A program made the position numbers and the translations under genes. A stretch of 64,000 bases of DNA from JAZBPO01 sp963691775 (lineage in GTDB: Bacteria; Pseudomonadota; Gammaproteobacteria; Pseudomonadales; Azotimanducaceae). Below, piece by piece: positions 52,350-61,561 of the stretch. The notes below the pieces were generated by a model. That model had not been told where the DNA came from. It saw nothing but the letters and a program-made list of their open reading frames with translations, and made no database searches. Each line of letters opens with the position of its first letter. Within the stretch, counting starts at the first letter, position 1. The DNA is taken from NCBI GenBank assembly GCA_963691775.1, contig OY829369.1, positions 3,472,001 to 3,536,000 of the forward strand. The letters run 5' to 3'.

Positions 52350-53963
52350 ATGAGCCGACTTGATCTAGCCGCGGCGGTGGCCGATGCGCGTCCGGACGCC
52401 GATACGGAACCGAAACCGAACGGGCGCATGAACGCCCAACCGCGCTGGAACGACACGCTTCAGGCGCTCCGCAGCGACATCATCCAGAGCGACGAGCACG
52501 GTTTACCGCGCTTCGGCGTATTGTCCATCCTCGCGCGCCGCGTGCCCTTTCACCTGTACGACCACCCCGCGCTCGTCGCCCTTTGTGACAGCGCCTTCAC
52601 CGACGGTGTCCACGTGTTCGTCCACACGGGATTTCTAGCGGAAGTCATGGAAACGGATCGAACGGCCGCTGCGGACGGCGGGCTGCGGCACTCCATGGTG
52701 CTCGTGCTGCTCCACGAGCTGTGCCACATCCTCTATCGGCACCACCGGCGAATTCCACCGCACGTCCCGCCGCTACTCTGGGCCATCGCGTGCGACATCT
52801 CAATCAATGCGCGCCTGCTCACGGCCTATCCCCGCCTGCGCCCAGGGCCCGTTTTCGATGACGCCTGGGGGGCACGTCCCGAGGAGCGGGACCGCTATCT
52901 GGGACAGAGCGAGGAGCACATCGTGAATGGGCTCTGGGAAGCGCCGGAGCCGGAGCAGAGAGACGTCGTCGAGGCGCTCAAGAAAGCGCTCGACAGCGGC
53001 GGTGGCGGGGTGACCCCGGCGCTCGACGCACGCGGTGCGCCTCAGGACGTACATGGCCATCTGGTACAGCCAGAGATGTTGGCGCGCACCCTCGAGGACG
53101 CTGGATTGCAGCATGTACGTCGCGCACTCGCTCTGCCCGAACCCGGCGACGCGCCTGCCTTCGAGCAGCTCGCCTGGCTCGGCGAATTGAAGCTCAGCGC
53201 AGACTTCGACCGCGCACGAGAACTTTCGGAGCAACACCCGAAGGGCGCTGCGATGGCGGGCGCGCACATGGAGGAGTCGTGGAGCGAGTGGGTCGACGCC
53301 GATCGGTTCGGTCAGCTCACCTGGAGAAACCTGCTCAGGGATCTCGTGCTCGGTGACGGCATGGCGTACGAAAACTGCGACGAGGTGCCGAGCGAACTGT
53401 ACTTTGTCGAGCCGGCGCAGATGGGCCTCGATGCGCCGCTGTACATCGGCTCCCCTGCGCCGGCAGGACCGAGTGGCGTCGTGCTCTGCATCGTCGACAC
53501 TTCACTTTCCGTGTCGGTGGACGCCCTCGCGAGTTTTATCGCGGAACTGAAGTCACTCATCGAGCAGGGCACGGTTCGTCCCGAACAGCTCTATCTGGCG
53601 AGCGCAGATTCGACCCTCCGTTCCGAAGTCGAGATGTACAGCGCCCATGAGCTCTCAGCAACGCCCGAACAGCTGCTGCTGCAGGGCCGTGGCGGAACGG
53701 ACATCACGCGAGTGCTCAATGAGGCGCTGGACGCATCGCAGCGCACGTCCGAATTCGCGGGCGGAACGCTCGAGGCGATCGTGTACTTCACCGACCTTGT
53801 AGATCGCCCACCCGACCGAGCGGCGCTTCCCGACTCACTCCCGAAACTGTTGTTTCTGTCGCCGCCGACAGCGGCAGCCCCCCGCTTCCGGCAGGCCGTT
53901 GCGGATTTTGCGATGGTTGCGGAGATTCGCGACGGTACGGTCATTGATCCGTGTCCGGGTTAG
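52350..53963 (+). CDS. DUF2201 protein: metallopeptidase-like and VWA-like domains
   Basis: This 537-residue protein has a zinc-peptidase-like N-terminal domain with VLLHELCHILYRHHRR (HExxH at residues 122-126) and AIACDISINARLL, as in the DUF2201 N-terminal family. A C-terminal VWA-like domain has VLCIVDTSLSVSVDALASF (DxSxS-like MIDAS) and GRGGTDITRVLNEAL. Proteins of this layout pair with MoxR ATPases. It is divergent from the ATPase gene and overlaps the ankyrin gene by 13 bp, so a three-gene unit is likely. Confidence 0.87.
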   Translation: MSRLDLAAAVADARPDADTEPKPNGRMNAQPRWNDTLQALRSDIIQSDEHGLPRFGVLSILARRVPFHLYDHPALVALCDSAFTDGVHVFVHTGFLAEVMETDRTAAADGGLRHSMVLVLLHELCHILYRHHRRIPPHVPPLLWAIACDISINARLLTAYPRLRPGPVFDDAWGARPEERDRYLGQSEEHIVNGLWEAPEPEQRDVVEALKKALDSGGGGVTPALDARGAPQDVHGHLVQPEMLARTLEDAGLQHVRRALALPEPGDAPAFEQLAWLGELKLSADFDRARELSEQHPKGAAMAGAHMEESWSEWVDADRFGQLTWRNLLRDLVLGDGMAYENCDEVPSELYFVEPAQMGLDAPLYIGSPAPAGPSGVVLCIVDTSLSVSVDALASFIAELKSLIEQGTVRPEQLYLASADSTLRSEVEMYSAHELSATPEQLLLQGRGGTDITRVLNEALDASQRTSEFAGGTLEAIVYFTDLVDRPPDRAALPDSLPKLLFLSPPTAAAPRFRQAVADFAMVAEIRDGTVIDPCPG

Positions 53964-54751
53964 TCACCCCGCTGGAGCGCGCCGTGTGCGCTGCCGACGC
54001 GGCGGCCGTGGTCGAGCGACTGGAAGCCGGAGAGCATCCGCATTCGCCGACGCACCTTGGCATCCCAGTGCTGTTCGAGGGGCTGCGCAGCAATGCGCTC
54101 GACGTAGTCGAAGCGCTGGACCGCGCGGGCGCCGACTGGTCCACCCCCTACAATGAAGGCGGATTCACACCGCTGATCTACGCGAGCCTGCATTGCGCGC
54201 TACCGACCGTGGCGTGGCTTGTCGAGCGCGGACAACCCGTCACTCAGACGACGCCGAGCGGCGTGGGCGTGCTACACGTCGCAGCGCAGCGGCCGGACCC
54301 TACCGTTGCGCACTTCCTGCACGACGCCGGGGCAGACCCCTTTGCGGAAACGCAGCAGGGCGAGATACCACTGCTGATCAGCCTGAAATCGAAGGGCGGA
54401 CTGGCCATGTTCCGCTTCATGCTGCAGTGCTACGCCGACGCCGATCGAACGCTCGATGAGGCGCTAATGCCGTGTCTGGCCCGGATTCTCGATCGCCAAG
54501 ACGCAGACGCGGTCGCGCGCGTGCGTGCGCTCATGCCCCATGCGACACACCTGCCCAGCGAGGCGGAAATCCGCACATTCATGGGACGGCCGGGGCAGGC
54601 GCCTTCCCTCTCGTTCCGCACGCTGGAGCAGACACTATCGAGCCGGGCGAGCGCCGCAGTGTTCGCATTGCTGAAAGCGGAGCGCATCGCGCGCGCAGCA
54701 CCCAGCACCGCAGTGCCCGGATCGATCTGGCGGGGCGAACCCGGCCTCTGA
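53951..54751 (+). CDS. Ankyrin-repeat protein
   Basis: A GTG at 53951 inside the end of the DUF2201 gene starts a 266-residue protein. About four ankyrin repeats cover residues 1-150 (GGFTPLIYASLHCALPTVAW LVERGQ, GVGVLHVAAQRPDPTVAHFL HDAGADP). A helical C-terminal domain without recognised motifs follows. Ankyrin proteins mediate protein binding, and here it may be an adaptor for the MoxR/DUF2201 pair. No signal peptide, so probably cytoplasmic. Confidence 0.8.
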   Translation: MSGLVTPLERAVCAADAAAVVERLEAGEHPHSPTHLGIPVLFEGLRSNALDVVEALDRAGADWSTPYNEGGFTPLIYASLHCALPTVAWLVERGQPVTQTTPSGVGVLHVAAQRPDPTVAHFLHDAGADPFAETQQGEIPLLISLKSKGGLAMFRFMLQCYADADRTLDEALMPCLARILDRQDADAVARVRALMPHATHLPSEAEIRTFMGRPGQAPSLSFRTLEQTLSSRASAAVFALLKAERIARAAPSTAVPGSIWRGEPGL

Positions 54752-55444
54752 TCAGTCCGAGCGGCAGCGTGCCCGGCCGGCCGTGGCGACCCTCCGAAGG
54801 ACATCTATCTGTCCATCGATACGGCGTCGCCGGCTGGCTCGCTGTGGCCTTTCAGCGCATTTCCTGTGGAATTGCGGGGCGGGCTTCTACGTTAGTGTGG
54901 TGGGAGCACGCCGTGCGTGCGGCGTTCTTGGTGTGGGCGCGCGGCACGATGACGATCGGGTCTCCGGCGCGTGAGATGCGGCTCGTGCGCTCGGCGCGAT
55001 CCTCTTTCAGAGCGCCGTGGCGGCTGCCGTGGCGGTTGCCGTGGCGGTTGCCGAAGACAGCGAGATTGCCCGGCAGATGGCCTCTGATCCTGCCGGCGCC
55101 AAAAGCAGACGGTACGCTTCCCGCAGTTCGGCCCCACGCACTCGATGCTGCGACGCGTGACGGTGCGCTCTGGCGGCCACGGCCACGGCCACGGCTACGG
55201 CCTCGGTCACGGCTGCGCGATTGCGAATGTGTGCCTTGCAGAGACCCCCGTGTGATCGCAAGCTTCCGCCGCGCGGGCCGAAGGGTTGCAGGCGGGGTGG
55301 TCCGGCGGAGACTTTTCCTCGACCCTCGGGAAGACCGCTGCCGCGGTCGTCGCTGCATCGTCGACCCTGAGGGCCGCGTACGCAGGTGCGTGCGCCAGGT
55401 CGATTGCCTCGCCTCCGCGCCGCACGTCCATCGAGCTGGAACCA
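54752..55444. other. Intergenic with short G+C-rich repeats
   Basis: A 12-bp unit (GCCGTGGCGGTT) occurs three times at ~55015-55050, and a 6-bp unit (CCACGG) five to six times at ~55172-55205. On the minus strand these give an Ala/Val/Thr-rich frame around RVRGAELREAYRLLLAPAGS, which might be a small gene without a clear start. I do not call it. Confidence 0.4.
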
Positions 55445-56158
55445 ATGACCGCACCTACTTCTCCTCGCTCTCGACTGCTCGCGCTCGTGGAGCGCAATCG
55501 CGCACTCCAGCAGGCGCAGGACGCCGACTCGCGCTTCGACGCGCAATTGAAGGTGCTGCAGACATGGCAGTGTGAGCGCTTGCTCCGAACCCACGCCGAT
55601 CTTGCCAATGACGCGCGCTACGGGCCCGGCGTCAGATTCTTCGTGGAAGACCTGTATGCGCCCAAGGACTTCACGGCACGTGACACTGACATCGAGCGTG
55701 CATTGCCGGCCATGGTGCGACTGTTGCCGAACCGGGTGCTCGACACTGCGGCCGACGCGGCGGGTCTGTACGTGCTCACGCGCGAGCTCGACGCGGCCAT
55801 GGTGCATGCGCTCTTCGACGTGCAAGGTGTCGCGACGGTCGACGTGGGGAGCTATGCGGAGGCCTACCGGATCTGCGATGCGTACGATCGCCGGCGCCAG
55901 CAGATCGACGTGATCGCCTCTCTAGCCGAGCGCCTCGACCGACTCGTTAGATCGCGGCTCATCTATACGACGCTGCGCATGACGCGCGCGCCTGCGCAGC
56001 TCGCGGGCCTAGGGGCCCTGCAGGACTTTCTGGAGCGAGGCTTCTCGGCGTTTCACCACATGGGAGGCTCGGCCGACTTCGTGCATACGATCGGTACCCG
56101 CGAGCGAAAAATCCTTGACCGGATCTTCGCGAACCATCCTGAGCCGATGGCGATCTGA
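55445..56158 (+). CDS. FFLEEY-motif hypothetical protein
   Basis: From ATG 55445 the protein has 237 residues and begins MTAPTSPRSRLLALVERN. The middle has RFFVEDLYAPKDFTARDTDI ERALPAMVRLLP, the FFLEEY-type motif of a conserved gammaproteobacterial family of unknown function. The upstream 53 codons are poor coding sequence, so I reject the longer start. The protein is mostly helical and probably cytoplasmic. Confidence 0.78.
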   Translation: MTAPTSPRSRLLALVERNRALQQAQDADSRFDAQLKVLQTWQCERLLRTHADLANDARYGPGVRFFVEDLYAPKDFTARDTDIERALPAMVRLLPNRVLDTAADAAGLYVLTRELDAAMVHALFDVQGVATVDVGSYAEAYRICDAYDRRRQQIDVIASLAERLDRLVRSRLIYTTLRMTRAPAQLAGLGALQDFLERGFSAFHHMGGSADFVHTIGTRERKILDRIFANHPEPMAI

Positions 56159-56343
56159 GAGAGCGGTCGCGGCTCAGGGGGCTGATTGATCGGGGCTCAA
56201 GCGCGGCAGTCGCTCGGCATCGGCCCAATCGAGGTGGGAGAGTGCGGGCCCTGGGGCGTCTACCCGAACGCTCGCGACTCGGTCGCGCCGAGCCGCAATC
56301 CGCGCGACCATCGGCAGGTCTGAGTTGCTACGAGTACACCCGC

Positions 56344-57615
56344 ATGACCGACAAGCAGCGCGCGCCGCGTATCGGCAACCACCTTCTCTCGCCGCAGTCC
56401 CTGATGATGGGACACGGCTACGATCCGAAGCTTTCCGAGGGCTCGCTCAAGCCGCCCATATTTCTTACCTCCACCTTCGTTTTCGAGAGCGCCGCCGACG
56501 GCAAGCGCTTCTTCGAGGGCATTACCGGCGTGCGGCCAGGAGGTTCCGACGGACTCGTATACGGGCGCTTCAACGGTCCGGACCAGGAGATTCTCGAAGA
56601 CCGCCTGGCGCTTTGGGAGGACGCCGACGAAGCCGCCGTGTTCTGCACGGGCATGTCGGCGATCACCACCGCGCTCCTCGCGCACGTGAAGGCGGGCGAC
56701 ACCATCGTGCACTCCGGCCCGCTCTATGCAGCAACGGAGAAGCTCATCGCGAGCCTGTTCGGCGGCTACGACATCAGCTATGCCGATTTCGCGGCCAACG
56801 CATCCCTCAGCGAGATCCGCGCCACGCTTGAGGCGGCGCGCGGCGAACGGCGCGTAGGCGTGATTTATCTGGAAAGCCCTGCGAACCCGACGAACGATCT
56901 CGTGGACATCCAGGGCATCGCGGCGCTTCGCGACGAACTCTGGGGCGATGATCCGCAGCGGCCGGTCATCATGGTCGACAATACCTTCCTCGGGCCCGTG
57001 TTCCAGCAGCCAACGAAGCTGGGCGCAGATCTGTCCGTGTATTCGCTGACGAAGTACGTTGGTGGCCACAGTGACCTTGTGGCCGGCGGGGTCGTCGGGA
57101 CCTCCGCTGCCATGGCGCCGATCCGCGCGCTGCGGAACACCATCGGCACCATCACTGATCCGCACACGGCGTGGATGCTCCTGCGCTCGCTCGAAACCGT
57201 CGCCCTGCGGATGGAAAAGGCGGAGCAGAACGCCCGCGAGGTGTGCGAGTTTCTGCGCGACCACCCGAAGGTCGAGCGCGTGGGCTACCTCGGCTTTCTC
57301 GATCCGGACAGCGAGCAGGGCGACATCTATGCGCGGCACTGCTCGGGTGCCGGTTCCACTTTCTCGGTGATCCTCGTCGGCGGGGAGGAAGAAAGCTTTC
57401 ATTTCCTCGACGCGCTGCGCTTGGTGAAGCTCGCCGTGAGCCTCGGCGGCACAGAGAGCCTGGCTTCGCATCCGGCTGCCATGACGCATCTGTCCGTGCC
57501 GGCGGAGCGTAAGCAGAAACTCGGCATCACCGACAATCTGGTACGCATCTCTATCGGTATCGAGGATTCGGCGGATCTCATTGCCGACTTCTCGCAGGCG
57601 CTCGCAGCGATTTGA
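56344..57615 (+). CDS. Cys/Met metabolism PLP-dependent enzyme (methionine γ-lyase/cystathionine γ-synthase type)
   Basis: From ATG 56344 the protein has 423 residues. Family motifs are YGRFNGPDQEILEDRLALWE, CTGMSAITTALLAHVKAGD (PLP phosphate region), YLESPANPTNDLVDI and SLTKYVGGHSDLVAGGV, with Lys237 forming the Schiff base. SLGGTESLASHPAAMTHLSV and VRISIGIED are near the end. Such enzymes eliminate or replace at the γ-carbon of homocysteine or methionine-type substrates. The exact reaction cannot be fixed from motifs. The N-terminal extension upstream of 56344 is not family-like. Confidence 0.9.
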   Translation: MTDKQRAPRIGNHLLSPQSLMMGHGYDPKLSEGSLKPPIFLTSTFVFESAADGKRFFEGITGVRPGGSDGLVYGRFNGPDQEILEDRLALWEDADEAAVFCTGMSAITTALLAHVKAGDTIVHSGPLYAATEKLIASLFGGYDISYADFAANASLSEIRATLEAARGERRVGVIYLESPANPTNDLVDIQGIAALRDELWGDDPQRPVIMVDNTFLGPVFQQPTKLGADLSVYSLTKYVGGHSDLVAGGVVGTSAAMAPIRALRNTIGTITDPHTAWMLLRSLETVALRMEKAEQNAREVCEFLRDHPKVERVGYLGFLDPDSEQGDIYARHCSGAGSTFSVILVGGEEESFHFLDALRLVKLAVSLGGTESLASHPAAMTHLSVPAERKQKLGITDNLVRISIGIEDSADLIADFSQALAAI

Positions 57616-57867
57616 CGATCTGATCAGGTGCGCGAACGGTAGCTGCGCTGCCTTCCGCGCCCTCTAGCCGCGCTTGCGAGCCCGCGGGCGAGGCGTGCCC
57701 CGACGGGCGCAGTGACGCGCCCCGATATAGGTCAGCTTGTCCCTGTCCCTGAGCGCGGCGGTGCGCAAGCGAGGCTGTAGGGTCGGCATCGGGCTGAGGC
57801 AGGCCGCCCGGAGCGGGACTCACTCAAGCCATTGGCCTGCCGGGCGGGCCTGCGTCCAAGACTGCCT

Positions 57868-59790
57868 TCAGAAGATACGCGCCAGCTCCTGTCGATCGAG
57901 GGCGCCATCGAAGTTCCGGTCGACGAAGATCCATTTCCAGCCGATGCGGTCACGGAGCCATTCAGGCATCTCTTTGCGGCCGAGCTTGCCGTCGATGTCC
58001 TTGTCCAGGAAGCCCATGAACTGGGCAATGTCGGCCGCACCGCGGTTGTGGAACGGCTCGGCGGCCGCTTCATCGGCCCATACATAGCTGATCGATCCGT
58101 AAAGCATCTCTTCCTGGCTTTGCAGACCCCAGCGCACCTGTTCATCCGGTGCCGGATTACCGAGATTGTTGGCGGAATTGTCGTAGATCGTGCGATGCAC
58201 GATGCGCGTTCCGGCCGGCACTGCCTTTGGCTCCGCAAAATTGTAGGTCCGCTGCCAATTGAAGTCGTAGTTCGGCACCGAGAGGATCAATTCGCGCTCG
58301 CCGCTCGGGTAGATGAGCTCGAAATTGGAGCTGCGGCCCCTGTAATGCGAGTGCGGCGTCAGATTGTGCAGTACGGCGTCGTGATCGAACTCGAAGTACG
58401 CGTACTCCTCGTGCTCGGCGGCGTGCGCTGGAATACGGATGGTTGGGTTCAGCACCACCTGCTGGCGGAAATACTGATCGGGCGCCTCGTCCGCGAAGTA
58501 GAGCCCCACGCGGGTGGCGTCCACGGCCGGTCGCCCGTAGGGCGTGTAATGCATCTGGAAGGTGTACCAGGCGTCCTTGGATACGAACACACCCGTGCCT
58601 TCGGGCATGTGCGCGCTTTCGTTCCCTGGCGCGTAGCCCATGATGTAGTTCTCGAAGATGTCCTCTTCGTCACCGCCCCCTTCCGGGCGGCGCTCGTCCA
58701 CCGTGCCCATGAGCACGTGGTGCACGGCCCGGCCATCGCCGGGAACAATGGTCGCCGCGACCACCCAGGCGTCACGGCCGAGCGTGTTTTCGACCTGCGG
58801 AAACTGATAGTCAACGATGCCATTCGCCGGCACCTCGAAGGCAGGCACTTCGAGAATCAGATCAGGTTCGCCGAGGGGCCACTCCTCCGTCGGTGGCTGG
58901 ATCGCGAGTAATGGATCCGGGCCCTCGCCGCGCGGCGCGCCGGCTTCCGTCCAGGCGATGAGCGTTGCGCGCTCCTCGCTCGTCAGGCTCGCGTCGTGCT
59001 GCCACTCCCCCACCTCCGGGTCGAGGTGCCAGGGCGGCATGCGTCGCGTGCGCAATACCTCGCGGATCATGGGGGCGAACCCCTTCACCATGAGGTATTC
59101 GGACATTGCCCAGGGCGCGATGCCGCCGGCGACGTGGCAGGCCGTGCACTTTTCTTCCAGGAGCGGCGCGATGGTTTCGGAATAGCTGATGGCGCTGCCG
59201 TCACGCTCAGCGATGTTCACAATGCAGCCCGGCCCGCTACGTTCGCTGTATTCAGGCACCTCGCCGGCGACGAGTGAGTCGAGTACGTCGCGCACGTAGC
59301 GTTCGTCGGCTTCGGTGCGTTGCCGCTCGTAGTGCACGCGGTCGTTCAGCGGGCCGCGGTACACCATGCGCCAGGTTCTCGGGTTCACCACGATGACCTC
59401 AGCCGTGCGCGTAACGCCGAGCGAGCGGCCTATGGCCTGGGTGTCGTCGTCGAGGATCGGGAAGTCGATGTCCCACTGCTCGGCTTCCGCCGCGATGGTT
59501 TCGCGCGAGTCCTGCAGATTCGAGTTGATCATCATCACCTGCACGCCTGCTTCCGCATAGTCGTCGCGGAGCGCGCGGTAATCGTTCAGGAACGATTGCA
59601 CGATCTGGCAGCCGTTCCCCTGAACGATAAGCACGATCGCAGGCGCGTCGCGGTTGTAGTGCATGCGGTGCGCGTCGCCATGCTGGTCAAGTAGGACGAA
59701 GTCGTCCACGAAGGCGTTCGCGGACGCGCAGGCCGATGCGCCGAGCGCGATCAAGGCCAAGGCCCACGGGAAGATCGACCGGTACGTCAC
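57868..59790 (-). CDS. Redoxin–cytochrome c–copper monooxygenase-like–EF-hand fusion protein
   Basis: A GTG at 59790 gives a 640-residue exported protein with a signal or lipobox-like start (WALALIALGASACASANAF). Domains in order are a redoxin with a single Cys (IVQGNGCQIVQSFLNDYRAL), a c-type heme site LEEKCTACHVAGG, a copper type II monooxygenase-like region (AVHHVLMGTVDE, HMPEGTGVF, LHNLTPHSHYRG) and two EF-hand loops (DKDIDGKLGRKE and DRNFDGALDRQE) at the end. It probably acts in the periplasm in electron transfer or oxidation, and the substrate is unknown. It stands alone. Confidence 0.82.
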   Translation of the reverse strand: MTYRSIFPWALALIALGASACASANAFVDDFVLLDQHGDAHRMHYNRDAPAIVLIVQGNGCQIVQSFLNDYRALRDDYAEAGVQVMMINSNLQDSRETIAAEAEQWDIDFPILDDDTQAIGRSLGVTRTAEVIVVNPRTWRMVYRGPLNDRVHYERQRTEADERYVRDVLDSLVAGEVPEYSERSGPGCIVNIAERDGSAISYSETIAPLLEEKCTACHVAGGIAPWAMSEYLMVKGFAPMIREVLRTRRMPPWHLDPEVGEWQHDASLTSEERATLIAWTEAGAPRGEGPDPLLAIQPPTEEWPLGEPDLILEVPAFEVPANGIVDYQFPQVENTLGRDAWVVAATIVPGDGRAVHHVLMGTVDERRPEGGGDEEDIFENYIMGYAPGNESAHMPEGTGVFVSKDAWYTFQMHYTPYGRPAVDATRVGLYFADEAPDQYFRQQVVLNPTIRIPAHAAEHEEYAYFEFDHDAVLHNLTPHSHYRGRSSNFELIYPSGERELILSVPNYDFNWQRTYNFAEPKAVPAGTRIVHRTIYDNSANNLGNPAPDEQVRWGLQSQEEMLYGSISYVWADEAAAEPFHNRGAADIAQFMGFLDKDIDGKLGRKEMPEWLRDRIGWKWIFVDRNFDGALDRQELARIF

Positions 59791-60034
59791 TGTTAACGGC
59801 TCCAGGCTGAGTTCTGTCGTTATCCGCCGGAGACGATACCGCGAATGCGTAGGTCGGCGCGTACGATGGTCGCGCCTGACTGTCACGGTGGTTTGCGGCA
59901 GGTGATTCATGCTTGAGCGGCAGGCTGGTCTTTAGTAATGCGTCGTATTCGCATTTGCAATATCATGCCGCCGATCTGTCGGCGCCGCTGGGAAGCAGAC
60001 AGGGAGTGGGGCGCGTCGTGACGCTCGGTTACCC

Positions 60035-60232
60035 ATGGGTGAAGACTTGAGCATCCTGACCGCGCTCAATCCGGTGATCAGCTACCGGAAGGCCGTGGAA
60101 ATCGCGAAGCGGGCATACGAGGAAGGCCGCCTGATCCTTGATGTCGCCCTTGAACCCACAGACCTGGAGCGCGCGGGCCTCGAGCGCATTCTTGATCCGG
60201 TCCAGCTCACGCGGGGCGGTCTCCACGACTAG
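60035..60232 (+). pseudogene. Fumarase/aspartase superfamily C-terminal remnant
   Basis: The 65-codon frame reads LSILTALNPVISYRKAVEIA KRAYEEGRLILDVALEP…LERILDPVQLTRGG. This is the C-terminal cap of class II fumarases and aspartate ammonia-lyases. The catalytic domains are not present upstream, where 59911-60030 has no gene. It may be a deletion remnant or an orphan domain. Confidence 0.65.
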
Positions 60233-60246
60233 ACCGAGCACGCGGG

Positions 60247-60600
60247 TTAGCCGTCGCGGCGTGCCGCGATGAAAGAACGCACGCAAAGCGCTATGAAGAT
60301 CAGCAGCCCAAAGCCCATGGTCAGCTGCGAGATTGTCGCCAGACGCAGGGGTTCGGAGAGGTTGAGGCCGGGCAGCGCGCGGCCGAGGGCGCCGAGCGCC
60401 CCAAGGAGTGCGATGCCCGCGGCGGCATGCATGGCGTGCTTGCGCAACGAATCTCTGAGGGCCACCGCGCCTGCGAGGCCGAGCGGGAGGCCAAAGAATG
60501 CCGGTATGAGCGCCGTCAGACTTGTCTGACCCGCGCTCAGCCAGGCCCCGACGCCAAGGGCGATGAGTCCGAGGGCAAAGGCAATGGTGACGAGAGGCAT
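60247..60600 (-). CDS. Small integral membrane protein
   Basis: The 117-residue protein has four hydrophobic segments: LVTIAFALGLIALGVGAWLS, TALIPAFFGLPLGLAGAVAL, HAAAGIALLGALGALGRALP and LTMGFGLLIFIALCVRSFIA. The pattern is common for uncharacterised four-helix inner-membrane proteins. It converges with the fumarase-like remnant and is divergent from the iron-uptake genes. Confidence 0.7.
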   Translation of the reverse strand: MPLVTIAFALGLIALGVGAWLSAGQTSLTALIPAFFGLPLGLAGAVALRDSLRKHAMHAAAGIALLGALGALGRALPGLNLSEPLRLATISQLTMGFGLLIFIALCVRSFIAARRDG

Positions 60601-60756
60601 GAGCTGATGTCTCGAAGTTGAGGTAAGAACGGCGCGGCAGCGTCGCCCGACAGGTATGATCCACGCCGGCTGGAACCGCGCGGATCAACGCCCGTCAGCG
60701 TGAAGAATGACAGTGAAGCGCGAAAGCATCTATCAGCCGATCGAGGAGAGAACGAG

Positions 60757-61560
60757 ATGATCAAGCACCGCACCATGCGCATGGTGTGCAGCACCCTGTG
60801 GCTCGTCGCCGCCCTTATCGGCGGGCCGGTCGCCGCAAATGGCCCGATCGGCGAGCATGTGAACGATCTCGCCGGCCACCTCGACCAATATGAAAACGAG
60901 GTCAACTGGCTCATCGAGCAAGTGGGCGGCATCGTGGATCGTTATGAGGCGGAGGGCCAGGAAGCGGCCCAGCCGGAGCTGGTGGTCGATCACTGGGAAG
61001 CTGTGGATTTCCACGCCGCGATCGAAACCAATTACGTCCCGCTCTACGCTTCGATCTGGCAGGCGCTGTTCGGGGTTAGAGTCGCGGTGGAAGAGGCACA
61101 ACCCGTCGCTACGGTTCGCGCCGAACTAACATCGCTGGAGCAGACGCTCTGGCAATCGCTCGGTGCCGTCAAGATGGCTGCACAGATTCAGGCCCAGGGC
61201 GGCACCGCCACGATATCGGATGCAGACGCGCTCTCACCCAGCGCAACCATCGAGGCCATCAAGCACAGCCTCGACCGTGTGGTCGCAAAGCACGCGGAAC
61301 GCTTGTCAGGGGAAGCCAAGGCGATCGTTTTCGATGCTTACCTCACCCGCTTCGAGGGGCTCGAGGGAGATCTGATCGAGGTCGATGCGGACCTCGTCGA
61401 GGCGCTTGAACTGGATTTCAACGTGACGCTTCCCCAGGCGCTCGATGGTGGCGCGTCTGTGGATGACGTCCGTGAGATCGTTCTAGCCATGCAAGCCAAG
61501 CTGGAGACGGCCCGGGGCATGCTGGCCGCCGTTGCAGAGCGGCGCTCAAGCGTCTTCTGA
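60757..61560 (+). CDS. Exported helical protein of the iron-uptake operon
   Basis: From ATG 60757 the protein has 267 residues with a signal peptide (MRMVCSTLWLVAALIGGPVA). The mature part is all-helical, with HVNDLAGHLDQYENEVNWLI, LVVDHWEAVDFHAAIETNY and acidic segments near the end (DLIEVDADLVEALELD). His/Glu/Asp content would suit metal binding, as in EfeO- or imelysin-like proteins, but the signature motifs are absent. It is followed one base later by the Fe(III)-binding protein gene, so it is probably part of that importer operon. Confidence 0.65.
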   Translation: MIKHRTMRMVCSTLWLVAALIGGPVAANGPIGEHVNDLAGHLDQYENEVNWLIEQVGGIVDRYEAEGQEAAQPELVVDHWEAVDFHAAIETNYVPLYASIWQALFGVRVAVEEAQPVATVRAELTSLEQTLWQSLGAVKMAAQIQAQGGTATISDADALSPSATIEAIKHSLDRVVAKHAERLSGEAKAIVFDAYLTRFEGLEGDLIEVDADLVEALELDFNVTLPQALDGGASVDDVREIVLAMQAKLETARGMLAAVAERRSSVF

Positions 61561-61561
61561 A

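Noticed and set aside
54892..55440. Arg-rich + frame or Ala/Thr-rich minus frame as a gene
   Set aside because: Both are low-complexity products of 6- and 12-bp G+C-rich repeats, with no convincing start.
56260..57489. 409-codon minus-strand frame over the Cys/Met PLP gene
   Set aside because: It is antisense to a gene with complete PLP-enzyme motifs.
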